DNA of 64,000 bases from Streptomyces varsoviensis (lineage in GTDB: Bacteria > Actinomycetota > Actinomycetes > Streptomycetales > Streptomycetaceae): positions 139,108-203,107 of the forward strand of contig NZ_JOBF01000033.1 of assembly GCF_000718635.1 (NCBI RefSeq), in the 5' to 3' direction. The notes under the pieces are model-generated. The model was not told the origin of the DNA. It saw nothing but the letters and a program-made list of their open reading frames with translations, and made no database searches. The position numbers were made by a program, and so were the translations under genes. Shown in pieces: positions 54,701-64,000 of this stretch (positions are counted from its first letter, which is position 1; each line of letters begins with the position of its first letter).

Positions 54701-55949
54701 CGGATTCGACCTCACCACCGAAATCCCCGTACGGGCCACCCTGTTCGAGCTGACCGCCGACGAGCACGTACTGCTGCTGCTCGTCCACCACATCGCGGGC
54801 GACGGCTGGTCGATGGGGCGCCTGGCCGCCGACTTCTCCACCGCCTACGCCGCACGCCGCGCGGGCACCGCCCCCGACTGGGCGCCGCTGCCCGTCCAGT
54901 ACGCCGACTACACCCTGTGGCAGCGCGAAACCCTCGGCGACGAGAACGACCCCGACAGCCCCGTAGCCCGGCAACTCGCCTATTGGAAGAGCGCGTTGGC
55001 GAACCTGCCGGAAGAGCTGGAACTGCCCACGGACCGGCCGCGCCCCGCGGCCTCCGCCAACCGGGGCGGCCACCTCGCCTTCGAGGTCCCCGCCGGCCTG
55101 CACGCCGCGCTCGCCGCCCTGGCCAAGGAGCGCCGCGCCAGCCTCTTCATGCTCGTCCAGACCGCCCTCGCCACGCTGTACGCACGGCTGGGCGCCGGCA
55201 CCGACATCCCCCTGGGCACGCCCGTCGCGGGCCGCACCGACGACGCCCTGGAAGACCTGGTCGGGTTCTTCGTCAACACGCTGGTGCTGCGCACCGACGT
55301 CTCCGGCGACCCGACGTTCGCCGAGCTGATCGACCGGGTGCGGGAGACGGACCTCGCCGCCTACGCGCACCAGGACGTGCCGTTCGAGCGGCTGGTCGAG
55401 GCCGTCAACCCGGCCCGCTCGCTGGCCCGGCACCCCCTCTTCCAGACCTCGCTGACCTTCGAGACCGACCGGCGCCGGGCGCTGGACGCGATCGACGCCC
55501 TGCCCGGACTCACCGCCGTGCCGCAGCCGGTGGACACCCGCGTCGCCAAGTTCGACCTCGACTTCAACCTCGCCGAGACATACGGCCCCGACGGCGCGCC
55601 CGCGGGTCTCGGCGGCGTCGTGGAGTACAGCACCGAACTCTTCGACCGCGACAGCGTCCAGCGCCTCGTCGACCGGCTCGTCCGCGTCCTCACCGCCATG
55701 ACCGAGGACCCCGGCCGGCCCGTCGCGGCCGTCGACATCCTCGACCCCGCCGAGCGGCGCCGCATGGTGACCGAGTGGAACGACACGGACGTCGACTTCC
55801 CGGCGGACACGGCCGTGCACACGCTCTTCGAGGAGCGGGCGGCGGCGTCGCCGGACGCGGTGGCCGTGGTCTCGGGCGCGCGGTCCCTGACATACGCGGA
55901 GCTGAACGCGCGGGCCAACCGTCTCGCGCACCGGCTGATCGGCCTCGCG
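48758..55949 (+). CDS. NRPS fragment 5: end of A3-PCP3-E3 / C4-A4-PCP4 / C5-start of A5
   Basis: The longest uninterrupted part. It starts at [18 protein letters not shown] of A3 (code residues I, A, E, V, F), then PCP3 (Ser codon 49638-49640). E3 (about 49785-51210) has [11 protein letters not shown] and GWFTSLYP, so residue 3 is probably D. C4 (about 51235-52600) is complete and starts [17 protein letters not shown], a DCL-type start that fits the preceding E. A4 (about 52630-54110) reads D-A-S-S-T-A-A-V-C, nearest to aromatic (Tyr/Phe-type) codes. PCP4 has GGHS (Ser 54240-54242). C5 (about 54400-55770) has [12 protein letters not shown] and [13 protein letters not shown]-type. A5 begins and breaks at 55949; the frame stops at 56168. 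Confidence 0.92.
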
Positions 55950-56229
55950 GATTCGCCGTGCACGCCCCCATCGTCCGCGCCGACGAGGACTTCGCCGACG
56001 AGCCCGGCACCGACCCCGGCGTGCCGACCCACGCCCAGCAGCTCGTCTACGCCATGTACACCTCCGGCTCCACGGGCACCCCCAAGGGCGTCGCCAACAC
56101 GCACCGCAACGTGGTGCATCTGGCAGCCGACCGGTACTGGCGGCGCGGCAACCATGAGCGGGTGCTGATGCACTCGCCGTACGCCTTCGACGCGTCGACG
56201 TTCGAGATCTGGACGCCGCTGCTGACCCC
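55950..56229 (+). CDS. NRPS fragment 6: middle piece of A5
   Basis: Frame of 55952: [30 protein letters not shown] and [14 protein letters not shown]. It has the same boundaries and the same missing blocks on both sides as fragment 4 of A3, and is almost identical to it. A5 therefore probably activates the same substrate as A3. Confidence 0.85.
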
Positions 56230-59200
56230 GAGTGCTTCGCGGGAGTCCGCGAGATCTGGGCCGGAGGTGATGTTGTGTCACCAGCCGCTGTACGGCGCGT
56301 GCTTGACGCCTGCCCGGGGATCACCGTCGCCAACGAGTACGGGCCGACGGAGACCACCGTGTTCTCCAGCGTCAACCCGATGCGTACGGCCGACGAGGTC
56401 CCCGAGGCCGTCGTGCCGATCGGCCGCCCCCTCTGGAACACCCAGCTCTACGTCCTGGACGGCTCGCTGCGCCCGGTGCCCGTCGGCGTGAGCGGCGAGC
56501 TGTATATCGCCGGAGCCGGGCTCGCGCGCGGCTATCTGGGCCGGGCGGAGCTGACGGCGCAGCGGTTCGTGGCCGACCCCTTCAAGGGGGACGGCGGCCG
56601 GATGTACCGGACCGGCGATGTCGTGCGGTGGCTGGAGGACGGGCGGCTGGAGTTCGTCGGCCGCGTCGACGATCAGGTCAAACTGCGCGGCTTCCGCGTC
56701 GAGCTGGGCGAGGTGGAGGGCGTGCTCGCGAGCCGTCCCGAGGTCGCGCAGGCCGCCGTGATCCTCCGCGAGGACCGACCCGGCGACAAGCGGCTCGTCG
56801 GCTACGCCGTGCCCGTGGCGGGCGCGACCCTCGACCGCGACGCCCTGCGGGCGCACATCGCCAAGGCCCTGCCCGACTACATGGTGCCGTCCGCGATCGT
56901 CGCCCTCGACGCGCTGCCGCTCACCCTCAACGGCAAGCTCGACCGCAAGGCGCTGCCCGCCCCCTCGTACGGCATGGAGGCCACCGGCCGCCCGCCGCGC
57001 TCCCCGCAGGAGGAGATCCTGTGCGCCGTCTTCGCCGAGGTGCTGGGCGTCGCCCACGTCACCATCGACGACAGCTTCTTCGACCTCGGCGGCCACTCCC
57101 TCCTCGCGACCCGCCTCGTCAGCCGGGTCCGCGCCGCCCTCGGCGCGGAACTCGCCATCCGCCAACTCTTCGAGACACCCACCGTGGCCGCCCTGGCCGG
57201 GGCGCTCGCGGGGGCCGGCGGCGCGCGCACGGGCGTCACGGCCCGCCCGCGCCCGGAGCGGATACCGCTGTCCTACGCCCAGCAGCGCCTCTGGTTCCTC
57301 AGCCACCTCGACGGCCCCGGCGCCGCCTACAACCTGCCCATCGCCATGCGCCTGACCGGCACGCTGGACGCCGAGGCCCTGCGCCACGCCCTCGCCGACG
57401 TCGTCGCCCGCCACGAGAGCCTGCGCACCCTCTTCGCCGAGGACGCCGACGGCGGATACCAGGTCGTGCTCGACGCCGCCGACCCGCGCGCCCGCCCGGC
57501 CGTCGAGACCGTCGACGTGCGCGCCGACACCCCCGCCGGCCGCCGCGCCCGGCTCGACGCCGCCGCCCGCCGCGGCTTCGACCTGGCCACCGCCGTCCCC
57601 GTACGGGCCACCCTCTTCGAAGAGGGCCCCGACCAGCACGTACTGCTCGTCCTCGTGCACCACATCGCCGCCGACGGCTGGTCGCTGCCCGTGCTCGTAC
57701 AGCACCTGATGACCGCGTACGAGGCGCGCTGCGCGGGCGGTGCCCCCGACTGGGCGCCGCTGCCCGCGCAGTACGCCGACTACGCCCTGTGGCAGCGCGA
57801 GCTGCTCGGCAGCGAGGACGACGCCGACAGCGAGATCTCCCGGCAACTCGCCTACTGGACCGACACATTGGCGGACCTCCCCGAGGAGCTGGCGCTGCCC
57901 CGGGACCGGCCGCGCCCCGCCACGGCCACCCACCAGGGCGCCCGGATCTCCTTCGACGTCCCCGCCGAGGTGCACCACGGCCTCGCCGACCTCGCCAAGG
58001 AGAGTCGCGGCAGCCTGTTCATGGTCGTCCAGGCGGCGCTCGCGACGCTGCTCGCGAAGCTGAGCGGCGCCACGGACATCCCGATCGGCATGCCCGTCGC
58101 CGGGCGCACCGACAGCGCGGTGGAAGAGCTGGTCGGATTCTTCGTCAACACGCTGGTGCTGCGCACCGACGTCTCCGGCGACCCGACCTTCGCCGAGCTG
58201 ACCGAGCGGGTACGGGAAGCGGACCTCGCGGCGTACGCGCACCAGGACGTGCCCTTCGAACGGCTCGTGGACGTCCTCGCGCCCACCCGCTCCATGTCCC
58301 GCCACCCGCTGTTCCAGACCGCGCTGACCTTCGAGACGGACCACCGCGGCGCGCTCGACGTGCTCGGCCGCCTCCCCGGCCTCAGCGTCGCCCCGGCCGC
58401 CGTCGACACCGGCACCGCCAAGTTCGACCTCGCCTTCTCCTTCACCGAACGTCACACCGGCGAAGGGACGCCCGCCGGACTCACCGGACACCTCGAATAC
58501 AGCACCGACCTCTTCGACGCGGACACCGCCGTCACCCTGGGGGAGCGGCTGGTCCGGCTGCTGACCGCCGTCGCCGCCGATCCCGGACAGCCGCTGCGCG
58601 CGCTTCAGATCATGGACGCCGCCGAACACCGGAACGTCCTCACCGACTGGAACGCCACCGCCCGCGACCTGCCGCGCCACACCCTCGGCGCGCTCGTCGA
58701 GACCCGGGCCGCCCGCACCCCCGACGCCCCCGCGGTGCTCGCCGGAGCCGCCGCCCTGACCTACGTCCAGCTCAACACCCAGGCCAACCGGCTGGCACGG
58801 CTGCTCATCGAACACGGCGTCGGCCCGGAGACCACCGTCGCCCTCGCCCTGCCGCGCTCCGCCGACCTCGTCGTCTCGCTCCTCGCCGTCGTCAAGGCGG
58901 GCGGCGCGTACCTGCCCGTCGACCCCGACTACCCGGCCGACCGCATCGCCTACATGCTCGACGACGCCCGCCCCGTGGTCCTCATCAGCACCACGGCGAC
59001 CGCCGCCCGGCTCCCCGCCACCCCCGCCCCGCGGCTGCTCCTCGACGACGACCCCGCGATACGGGCGCTGGACGGCGTGGACGGCCGCGCCGACGACGAC
59101 ATACGCGACACCGAGCGCACCGCGCCGCTGACGGCCGACCACCCCGCGTACGTCATCTACACCTCCGGCTCCACGGGCCGCCCCAAGGGCGTCGTCGTCA

Positions 59201-62019
59201 CCCACGCCGGCCTCACCAGCCTCGGGGCCACCCAGCGGGAACGGCTGGCCATCGACGCCGACAGCCGCGTCCTGCAACTCTCCTCGCCCAGCTTCGACGC
59301 GGCGGTCATGGAACTCCTCATGGCCTTCCCCGCCGGCGCCGCCCTCGTCGTACCGCCCGCCGGCCCCCTCGCCGGCGAGGAACTGGCCGACATCCTGGAC
59401 GACCGACGTATCACCCACGCCCTGATCCCGCCGACCGTGCTGGGCAGCGTCCCCGAACGCGCGCTGCCGCACTTCCGCACCCTCGTCGTCGGCGCCGAGG
59501 CGTGCCCGGCGGAGCTCGTCGCCCGCTGGTCGCCCGGCCGCCGGATGGTCAACGCCTACGGCCCGACCGAGGCGACCGTCGCCGCCACCATCAGCGCCCC
59601 CGTCCACGGCCCGGCCCTGCCGCCCATCGGCGGCCCCGTCGCCAACACCCGGGTGTACGTGCTCGACGCGGCGCTCCAACCGGTCGCGCCCGGCGTCGCG
59701 GGCGAGCTGTATATCGCGGGCGGCGGCCTGGCCCGCGGCTACCACGGGCGCCCCGGACTGACCGCCGAGCGGTTCGTCGCCGATCCGTACGGGCCCGCCG
59801 GTGCCCGCATGTACCGCACCGGCGACCTGGCCCGCTGGCGCGGGGACGGCGTGCTCGACTACGCCGGGCGCGCCGACGACCAGGTGAAGGTCCGCGGCTT
59901 CCGCATCGAACTCGGCGAGGTCGAGGCGGCCCTGTCGGCCCACGGCGGCGTCGCCCGGAGCACCGTCCTGGTCCGCGAGGACCGGCCGGGGGAGAAGCGG
60001 CTCGTCGCCTACCTCGTGCCCACCGGCACGGCGGCCCCCACCACCGGCGAACTGCGGGAATTCCTCGCCGCCACACTGCCCGACTACATGGTGCCCGCCG
60101 CTTTCGTGACCCTCGACGCCCTGCCGCTCACCCCGAACGGCAAGCTCGACCGCAAGGCGCTCCCCGCCCCCGAATACCGGACCGAACTCGCCGGCCGGGC
60201 CCCGCGCACCCCGCGCGAGGAGCTGCTGTGCGGGCTGTTCGCCGAGGTCCTGGGGGTGGAGCGGGTCGGTGTGGACGACAGCTTCTTCGAGCTGGGAGGG
60301 GACAGCATCATGTCCATCCAGCTCGTCAGCCGGGCCCGCCGGGCCGGGCTGGAACTCACCGCGCGCGACGTCTTCGACCACAAGACGGTCGCCGGACTGG
60401 CCTCGGCCGTCGCGGTCGCCCGGGGCGCGGTCGCCGAAGCGCCGGGCGCCGGGATCGGCCCCGTACCGCTGACCCCCGTCATGCACTGGCTCGCCGAACG
60501 CGGCGGCCCCCTCGACCGCTTCAACCAGTCGACGGTCCTCCAGGCGCCCGCCGGAATGGCGGAGCGCGACCTGGTGACGGCCGTGCAGACCGTCCTCGAC
60601 CAGCACGACACACTGCGGCTGAAGGTCGTCACCGCGCCCGCCCCGGCCGACTGGACGATGGAGGTCGCCACGCCCGGCTCCGTACGGGCCGAGGAGTGCG
60701 TGCTCCGCGTCGACCAGCACGGACTCGGCGACGCGGCGCGCGGCGCCCAGTACGCGGCCGAGGCGGACGCGGCCCGCGACCGGCTGTCGCCCGCCGACGG
60801 CGCGGTGCTCCAGGTGGTGTGGTTCGACCGGGGCCCGGACGAGCCCGGCCGACTGCTGGTGATGGTGCATCATTTCGCGGTGGACGGCGTGTCCTGGCGG
60901 GTGCTCGTGCCCGCCCTGGCCGACGCCTGGCGGGCCGCCTCGGCGGGCCGCGACGCCGAGCCGGAGCCGGTGGCGACCTCCTTCCGGGGCTGGGTCCGCC
61001 GCCTGGTCGAGGAGGCCGACCAGCCGTCGCGGCGCGAAGAACTGGAGGTATGGCGCGCCGCCCTCGGCGGCCCTGACCCCGTCATCGGCGCCGGGCCGCT
61101 CGACCCTTCGCTGGACACGTACGGGTCGGCGGGTTCCGTGACGCTGCGGCTGCCCGCCGCTGTGACGGACGCCCTTCTGACGACCGTGCCCAGCACCTTC
61201 CGGGCCGGCGTCAACGACGTGCTGCTGTCGGCGTTCGCGCTCGCCGTCGCCGACTGGCGCGGCGATGACCGGTCCTCCGATGTCCTCGTGGACCTCGAAG
61301 GCCACGGCCGCGAGGAGGACGCCGTCGGCGGCGTCGACGTCTCCGCCACCGTGGGGTGGTTCACGAGCGTGTACCCCGTGCGGTTGGATGTGTCGGGGCT
61401 GGACCGCGCCCAGGCGTGGGCCGCCGGGCCCGCCGCGGGCGCGCTGCTCAAGCGCGTCAAGGAACGGCTGCGGGCCGTGCCCGACAACGGCATCGGCTAC
61501 GGCCTGCTGCGGTACCTCAACCCGGACACCGCCCGGGAACTGGCCGGTCTCGGCGCGCCGCAGCTCGGCTTCAACTACCTCGGCCGATTCGCCACGGCCA
61601 CAGCCACGACCACAGCCGCGGCCTCGGGTGCCGGTTCGACCACGACCGAGGCCGCGACTGAAGCCTCGGCGGCCGCCCGGTCCGCCGACTGGGCCCTCAC
61701 CCCGGAAGCCGACGGCAACGCCCCGGGCACCGACGACAAGATGCCGCTCCCGCACGTCCTGGGCCTCAACGCCCTCACCGAGGACGGCGAGCGCGGCCCG
61801 GAGCTGGTCGCGTCCTGGACCTTCGCCGAGCGACTGCTGGACGAGAAGAGCGTGCGGGAACTGGCCGAGGGCTGGTTCCGGGCGCTGACCGCGCTGGCCG
61901 AACACGCCGAACACCCCGACGCGGGCGGGCTCACCCCCTCCGACGTCGGCCTCGGCTCGATCACGCAGCACGAGATCGATGAATTCGAAGACGACCTGGT
62001 AGCCGAGTGGGAGATCTGA
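56230..62019 (+). CDS. NRPS fragment 7: end of A5-PCP5 / C6-A6-PCP6-E6 and donor tail
   Basis: Homology begins at [14 protein letters not shown] (56230), ahead of the first ATG at 56275. A5 ends normally, and PCP5 has GGHS (Ser 57097-57099). C6 (about 57250-58640) has [12 protein letters not shown] and [13 protein letters not shown]-type. A6 (about 58670-60180) reads D-A-M-T-V-G-A-V-A, a non-polar type of pocket without a confident match. PCP6 has GGDS (Ser 60304-60306). E6 (about 60455-61930) has [11 protein letters not shown] and GWFTSVYP, so residue 6 is probably D. The end, [19 protein letters not shown], looks like a communication-mediating donor tail that would dock to the next NRPS, whose start lies 3 nt downstream. 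Confidence 0.93.
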   Translation, partial: ECFAGVREIWAGGDVVSPAAVRRVLDACPGITVANEYGPTETTVFSSVNPMRTADEVPEAVVPIGRPLWNTQLYVLDGSLRPVPVGVSGELYIAGAGLARGYLGRAELTAQRFVADPFKGDGGRMYRTGDVVRWLEDGRLEFVGRVDDQVKLRGFRVELGEVEGVLASRPEVAQAAVILREDRPGDKRLVGYAVPVAGATLDRDALRAHIAKALPDYMVPSAIVALDALPLTLNGKLDRKALPAPSYGMEATGRPPRSPQEEILCAVFAEVLGVAHVTIDDSFFDLGGHSLLATRLVSRVRAALGAELAIRQLFETPTVAALAGALAGAGGARTGVTARPRPERIPLSYAQQRLWFLSHLDGPGAAYNLPIAMRLTGTLDAEALRHALADVVARHESLRTLFAEDADGGYQVVLDAADPRARPAVETVDVRADTPAGRRARLDAAARRGFDLATAVPVRATLFEEGPDQHVLLVLVHHIAADGWSLPVLVQHLMTAYEARCAGGAPDWAPLPAQYADYALWQRELLGSEDDADSEISRQLAYWTDTLADLPEELALPRDRPRPATATHQGARISFDVPAEVHHGLADLAKESRGSLFMVVQAALATLLAKLSGATDIPIGMPVAGRTDSAVEELVGFFVNTLVLRTDVSGDPTFAELTERVREADLAAYAHQDVPFERLVDVLAPTRSMSRHPLFQTALTFETDHRGALDVLGRLPGLSVAPAAVDTGTAKFDLAFSFTERHTGEGTPAGLTGHLEYSTDLFDADTAVTLGERLVRLLTAVAADPGQPLRALQIMDAAEHRNVLTDWNATARDLPRHTLGALVETRAARTPDAPAVLAGAAALTYVQLNTQANRLARLLIEHGVGPETTVALALPRSADLVVSLLAVVKAGGAYLPVDPDYPADRIAYMLDDARPVVLISTTATAARLPATPAPRLLLDDDPAIRALDGVDGRADDDIRDTERTAPLTADHPAYVIYTSGSTGRPKGVVVTHAGLTSLGATQRERLAIDADSRVLQLSSPSFDAAVMELLMAFPAGAALVVPPAGPLAGEELADILDDRRITHALIPPTVLGSVPERALPHFRTLVVGAEACPAELVARWSPGRRMVNAYGPTEATVAATISAPVHGPALPPIGGPVANTRVYVLDAALQPVAPGVAGELYIAGGGLARGYHGRPGLTAERFVADPYGPAGARMYRTGDLARWRGDGVLDYAGRADDQVKVRGFRIELGEVEAALSAHGGVARSTVLVREDRPGEKRLVAYLVPTGTAAPTTGELREFLAATLPDYMVPAAFVTLDALPLTPNGKLDRKALPAPEYRTELAGRAPRTPREELLCGLFAEVLGVERVGVDDSFFELGGDSIMSIQLVSRARRAGLELTARDVFDHKTVAGLASAVAVARGAVAEAPGAGIGPVPLTPVMHWLAERGGPLDRFNQSTVLQAPAGMAERDLVTAVQTVLDQHDTLRLKVVTAPAPADWTMEVATPGSVRAEECVLRVDQHGLGDAARGAQYAAEADAARDRLSPADGAVLQVVWFDRGPDEPGRLLVMVHHFAVDGVSWRVLVPALADAWRAASAGRDAEPEPVATSFRGWVRRLVEEADQPSRREELEVWRAALGGPDPVIGAGPLDPSLDTYGSAGSVTLRLPAAVTDALLTTVPSTFRAGVNDVLLSAFALAVADWRGDDRSSDVLVDLEGHGREEDAVGGVDVSATVGWFTSVYPVRLDVSGLDRAQAWAAGPAAGALLKRVKERLRAVPDNGIGYGLLRYLNPDTARELAGLGAPQLGFNYLGRFATATATTTAAASGAGSTTTEAATEASAAARSADWALTPEADGNAPGTDDKMPLPHVLGLNALTEDGERGPELVASWTFAERLLDEKSVRELAEGWFRALTALAEHAEHPDAGGLTPSDVGLGSITQHEIDEFEDDLVAEWEI

Positions 62020-62021
62020 AC

Positions 62022-64000
62022 GTGAGCCGACAGTCGCGGGTAATCGAGGACATTCTGCCGCTGTCCCCGTTGCAGGAAGGGCTGCTCTTCCACAGCGTGT
62101 ACGACGAGGCGGCACCGGACGTATACACCGTCCAGCTCGTGTTCCACCTGGACGGGGAGCTGGACCACGAGGCGATGCGGGCCGCCGGCGGCGCGCTCCT
62201 CCAGCGCCACTCCAACCTCCGGGTCGCCTTCCGGCAGCGCAAGACCGGCGAATGGGCCCAGCTCGTCGCCCGCACCGTCCCGCTGCCCTGGGCGGACGCC
62301 GACCTCAGCGCCATCGCCGACGAGACGGAGCGCACCGCCGAGGCCGACCGGCTCGTCGCCGCCGACCGCGCCCGCCGCTTCGACGTGACCCGACCGCCGC
62401 TCGTACGGTTCCTGCTGGTCAAGCTCGCCGAGCGGCAGCACCGGCTGGTGCTCTCCATGCACCACACCCTCCTCGACGGCTGGTCCCTGCCCGTCCTGCT
62501 GCGCGAGTTCTACGCCCTCTACATCAGCCGCGGCGACGCCAGTGGCCTGCCCGAGGCCCGGCCCTACCGCCACTACCTCGACTGGCTGGCCGCGCAGGAC
62601 CGGCCGGCCGCCGAACGGGCCTGGCGGGAATCGCTCGCCGGACTGACCGAACCGACCCGCATCGCCCCCATGGACGCGGGCCGGCTGCCGACCGCCCCGC
62701 GACGGCACGAATTCGGACTCACGGAAGAGGCGACGGCCGCGCTCGTCGAACGCGCCCGCGCCCACGGCCTCACCCTCAACACCGTGGTCCAGGGCGCCTG
62801 GGCGCTGGTGCTCGGCCGCCTCACCGGCAGCGACGACGCGGTGTTCGGCGTCACCGTCTCCGGCCGCCCCGCCGATCTGCCGGGCGTCGAGGACATGGTG
62901 GGACTCTTCATCAACACCCTCCCGCTGCGCGCCCGGCTGCGCCCCGCCGAACCCCTCGCACGGTTCCTCGCGCGCGTACAGGAGGAGCAGTCCCGGCTCC
63001 TCGACCACCAGCACCTCGGCCTCGCCGACATCCAGCGCCAGGCCGGCATCGGCGAACTCTTCGACACCTCCCTGGTCTTCGAGAACTTCCCGCTCGACCA
63101 GGCCCGCGAACAGACCGGCGCGGCCCCCGGCGGACTCCGGGTCTCCGCCGCCGAAAGCACCTCCGCCAACCACTACACGCTCAGCCTTGTGGCGATGCCC
63201 CACTCCAGCCTGGGCTTCCGCTTCTTCTACCAGCCCGACCTGCTGAGCGAGGCCGACGTCGAGACCATCGGCGACCGCCTCCTCCAGGTCCTCGACGCCT
63301 TCACCGCCGACCCTGACCTCCCGGTCGGCCGTACGGGCGTACTCCGCGACGACGAACGCCACCAACTGCTGGACGGCTGGAACGACACCGCCCGCGAGGT
63401 CCCGGCCGCGACTCTTCCCGAACTCTTCGAGGCGCAGGCGGCCCGTACTCCGGATGCTCCGGCGCTCATGGAGGGTGATACGTCCCTCACTTACGCGGAG
63501 TTGAATGCCCGCGCGAACCGGCTGGCGCGGGCGTTGGTGGGCCGTGGTGTGGGTCCGGAGCAGTTTGTGGCGATTGTGCTGCCGCGGTCGGCGGAGAACG
63601 TGGTGGCGATGCTGGCGGTGCTCAAGGCGGGTGGCGCGTACGTGCCGGTCGATCCGGAGTATCCGGATGAGCGCATCGCCCACATGCTGGCGGATTCCCG
63701 GCCGGTGCTCACGCTCACCGAGGAGGAGATCGGCTCTCTCGTGTCCGACGGCGTGTCGGACGACGATCTGGGGCGTGTCCCTGCTCAGTCCCATGCCGCG
63801 TACATGATCTACACGTCCGGTTCGACGGGTGTGCCGAAGGGTGTGGTGGTGGAGCACCGTTCGCTGGGCGCGTATCTGCTGCGGGCGCGTGAGGCGTACG
63901 GGGAGGCGGTGGCGGGGGTGTCGTTGGTGCATTCGCCGCTGGCGTTCGACCTGACGGTCACGGCGCTCTACACGCCGCTGGTCAGTGGTGGGTGTGTGCG
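62022..64000 (+). CDS. NRPS, 3'-truncated by the window: C7-A7...
   Basis: GTG at 62022, three bases after the previous stop; the frame stays open to base 64000 (659 codons visible). The first residues, RVIEDILPLSPLQEGLLFHS, form an acceptor-type start with a DCL C domain, which fits the E6 domain that ends the upstream protein. C7 (about 62050-63360) has MHHTLLDGWS and is complete, unlike C2 and C3. A7 starts at about 63400 with [25 protein letters not shown] and SPLAFDLTVTALYTPL. Residues 235/236/239 are D-L-T, as in many Asp/Asn-type domains, but the remaining code positions lie outside. The bases from about 63410 on prefer G/T at third positions, unlike everything before. Confidence 0.93.
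   Translation, partial: MSRQSRVIEDILPLSPLQEGLLFHSVYDEAAPDVYTVQLVFHLDGELDHEAMRAAGGALLQRHSNLRVAFRQRKTGEWAQLVARTVPLPWADADLSAIADETERTAEADRLVAADRARRFDVTRPPLVRFLLVKLAERQHRLVLSMHHTLLDGWSLPVLLREFYALYISRGDASGLPEARPYRHYLDWLAAQDRPAAERAWRESLAGLTEPTRIAPMDAGRLPTAPRRHEFGLTEEATAALVERARAHGLTLNTVVQGAWALVLGRLTGSDDAVFGVTVSGRPADLPGVEDMVGLFINTLPLRARLRPAEPLARFLARVQEEQSRLLDHQHLGLADIQRQAGIGELFDTSLVFENFPLDQAREQTGAAPGGLRVSAAESTSANHYTLSLVAMPHSSLGFRFFYQPDLLSEADVETIGDRLLQVLDAFTADPDLPVGRTGVLRDDERHQLLDGWNDTAREVPAATLPELFEAQAARTPDAPALMEGDTSLTYAELNARANRLARALVGRGVGPEQFVAIVLPRSAENVVAMLAVLKAGGAYVPVDPEYPDERIAHMLADSRPVLTLTEEEIGSLVSDGVSDDDLGRVPAQSHAAYMIYTSGSTGVPKGVVVEHRSLGAYLLRAREAYGEAVAGVSLVHSPLAFDLTVTALYTPLVSGGCV

Noticed and set aside
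48585..56441. Very long open frame on the minus strand (about 2600 codons) opposite the NRPS
   Set aside because: It is the complement of conserved C, A, PCP and E domains. The translation is Gly/Arg/Val/Glu-rich without motifs; long antisense frames are normal at this GC content.
56278..62115. Second long minus-strand open frame opposite NRPS modules 5-6
   Set aside because: Same compositional shadow; the plus strand shows complete, motif-bearing domains.

Overview
High-GC actinobacterial DNA, almost certainly from Streptomyces or a close relative. The evidence is near-uniform GC-rich third codon positions, type I modular PKS and NRPS genes, a SARP regulator, rare TTA codons confined to a regulator-type gene and an EF-hand gene, and translationally coupled ATGA/GTGA overlaps. 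The whole window is a biosynthetic gene cluster (or two abutting ones). Both ends are cut inside megasynthase genes.

Layout. 1-14254 (+): the end of one modular PKS (end of an AT, A-type KR, ACP, then KS-AT-DH-KR-ACP and a docking tail) and a complete terminal PKS (docking-KS-AT-DH-KR-ACP-TE). The AT of the terminal PKS has lost its catalytic serine. 14251-17920 (+): a methoxymalonyl-ACP operon (FkbK, FkbJ, FkbI and FkbH homologues); its O-methyltransferase (FkbG homologue) lies on the other strand at 18020-18682, behind a SARP regulator (18759-20684, -). 21148-25658 (+): type II thioesterase, a small LuxR-type regulator with a TTA codon, a freestanding acyltransferase coupled to a truncated ANL-fold ligase, and a four-EF-hand protein, also with a TTA codon. 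25830-28593: an alpha/beta hydrolase and a DrrAB-like ABC exporter. 29059-32880 (+): aspartate 1-decarboxylase (makes beta-alanine), a PhyH-type dioxygenase, a zinc alcohol dehydrogenase and a MupA-type flavin monooxygenase. 33076-34701: an orphan histidine kinase. 35167-40866 (+): a lipo-initiation cassette of FAAL, two acyl-CoA dehydrogenases and an ACP. 41002-64000 (+): NRPS genes. The first carries six modules, as written C-A-PCP / C-A-PCP / C-A-PCP-E / C-A-PCP / C-A-PCP / C-A-PCP-E. The second starts at 62022 (C-A...) and leaves the window.

Inferred logic. A fatty acid is activated by the FAAL, loaded on the ACP, desaturated by the two dehydrogenases and handed to the starter C domain of the NRPS. 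The first A domain has a beta-amino-acid-type pocket close to the known beta-alanine code, which fits the panD copy in the cluster. PKS modules, at least one of which probably receives its extender unit in trans, use methylmalonyl and possibly methoxymalonyl units and end in a thioesterase. Whether PKS and NRPS build one product or two cannot be decided from the window.

Caution on the sequence. The NRPS gene 41002-62019 is broken by several frame changes. Each one coincides with a missing block of an otherwise conserved C or A domain, and the same breakpoints recur in different modules. This looks like collapsed or omitted repeats in a draft assembly rather than a pseudogene. Residue counts and module content there are therefore minimum estimates.
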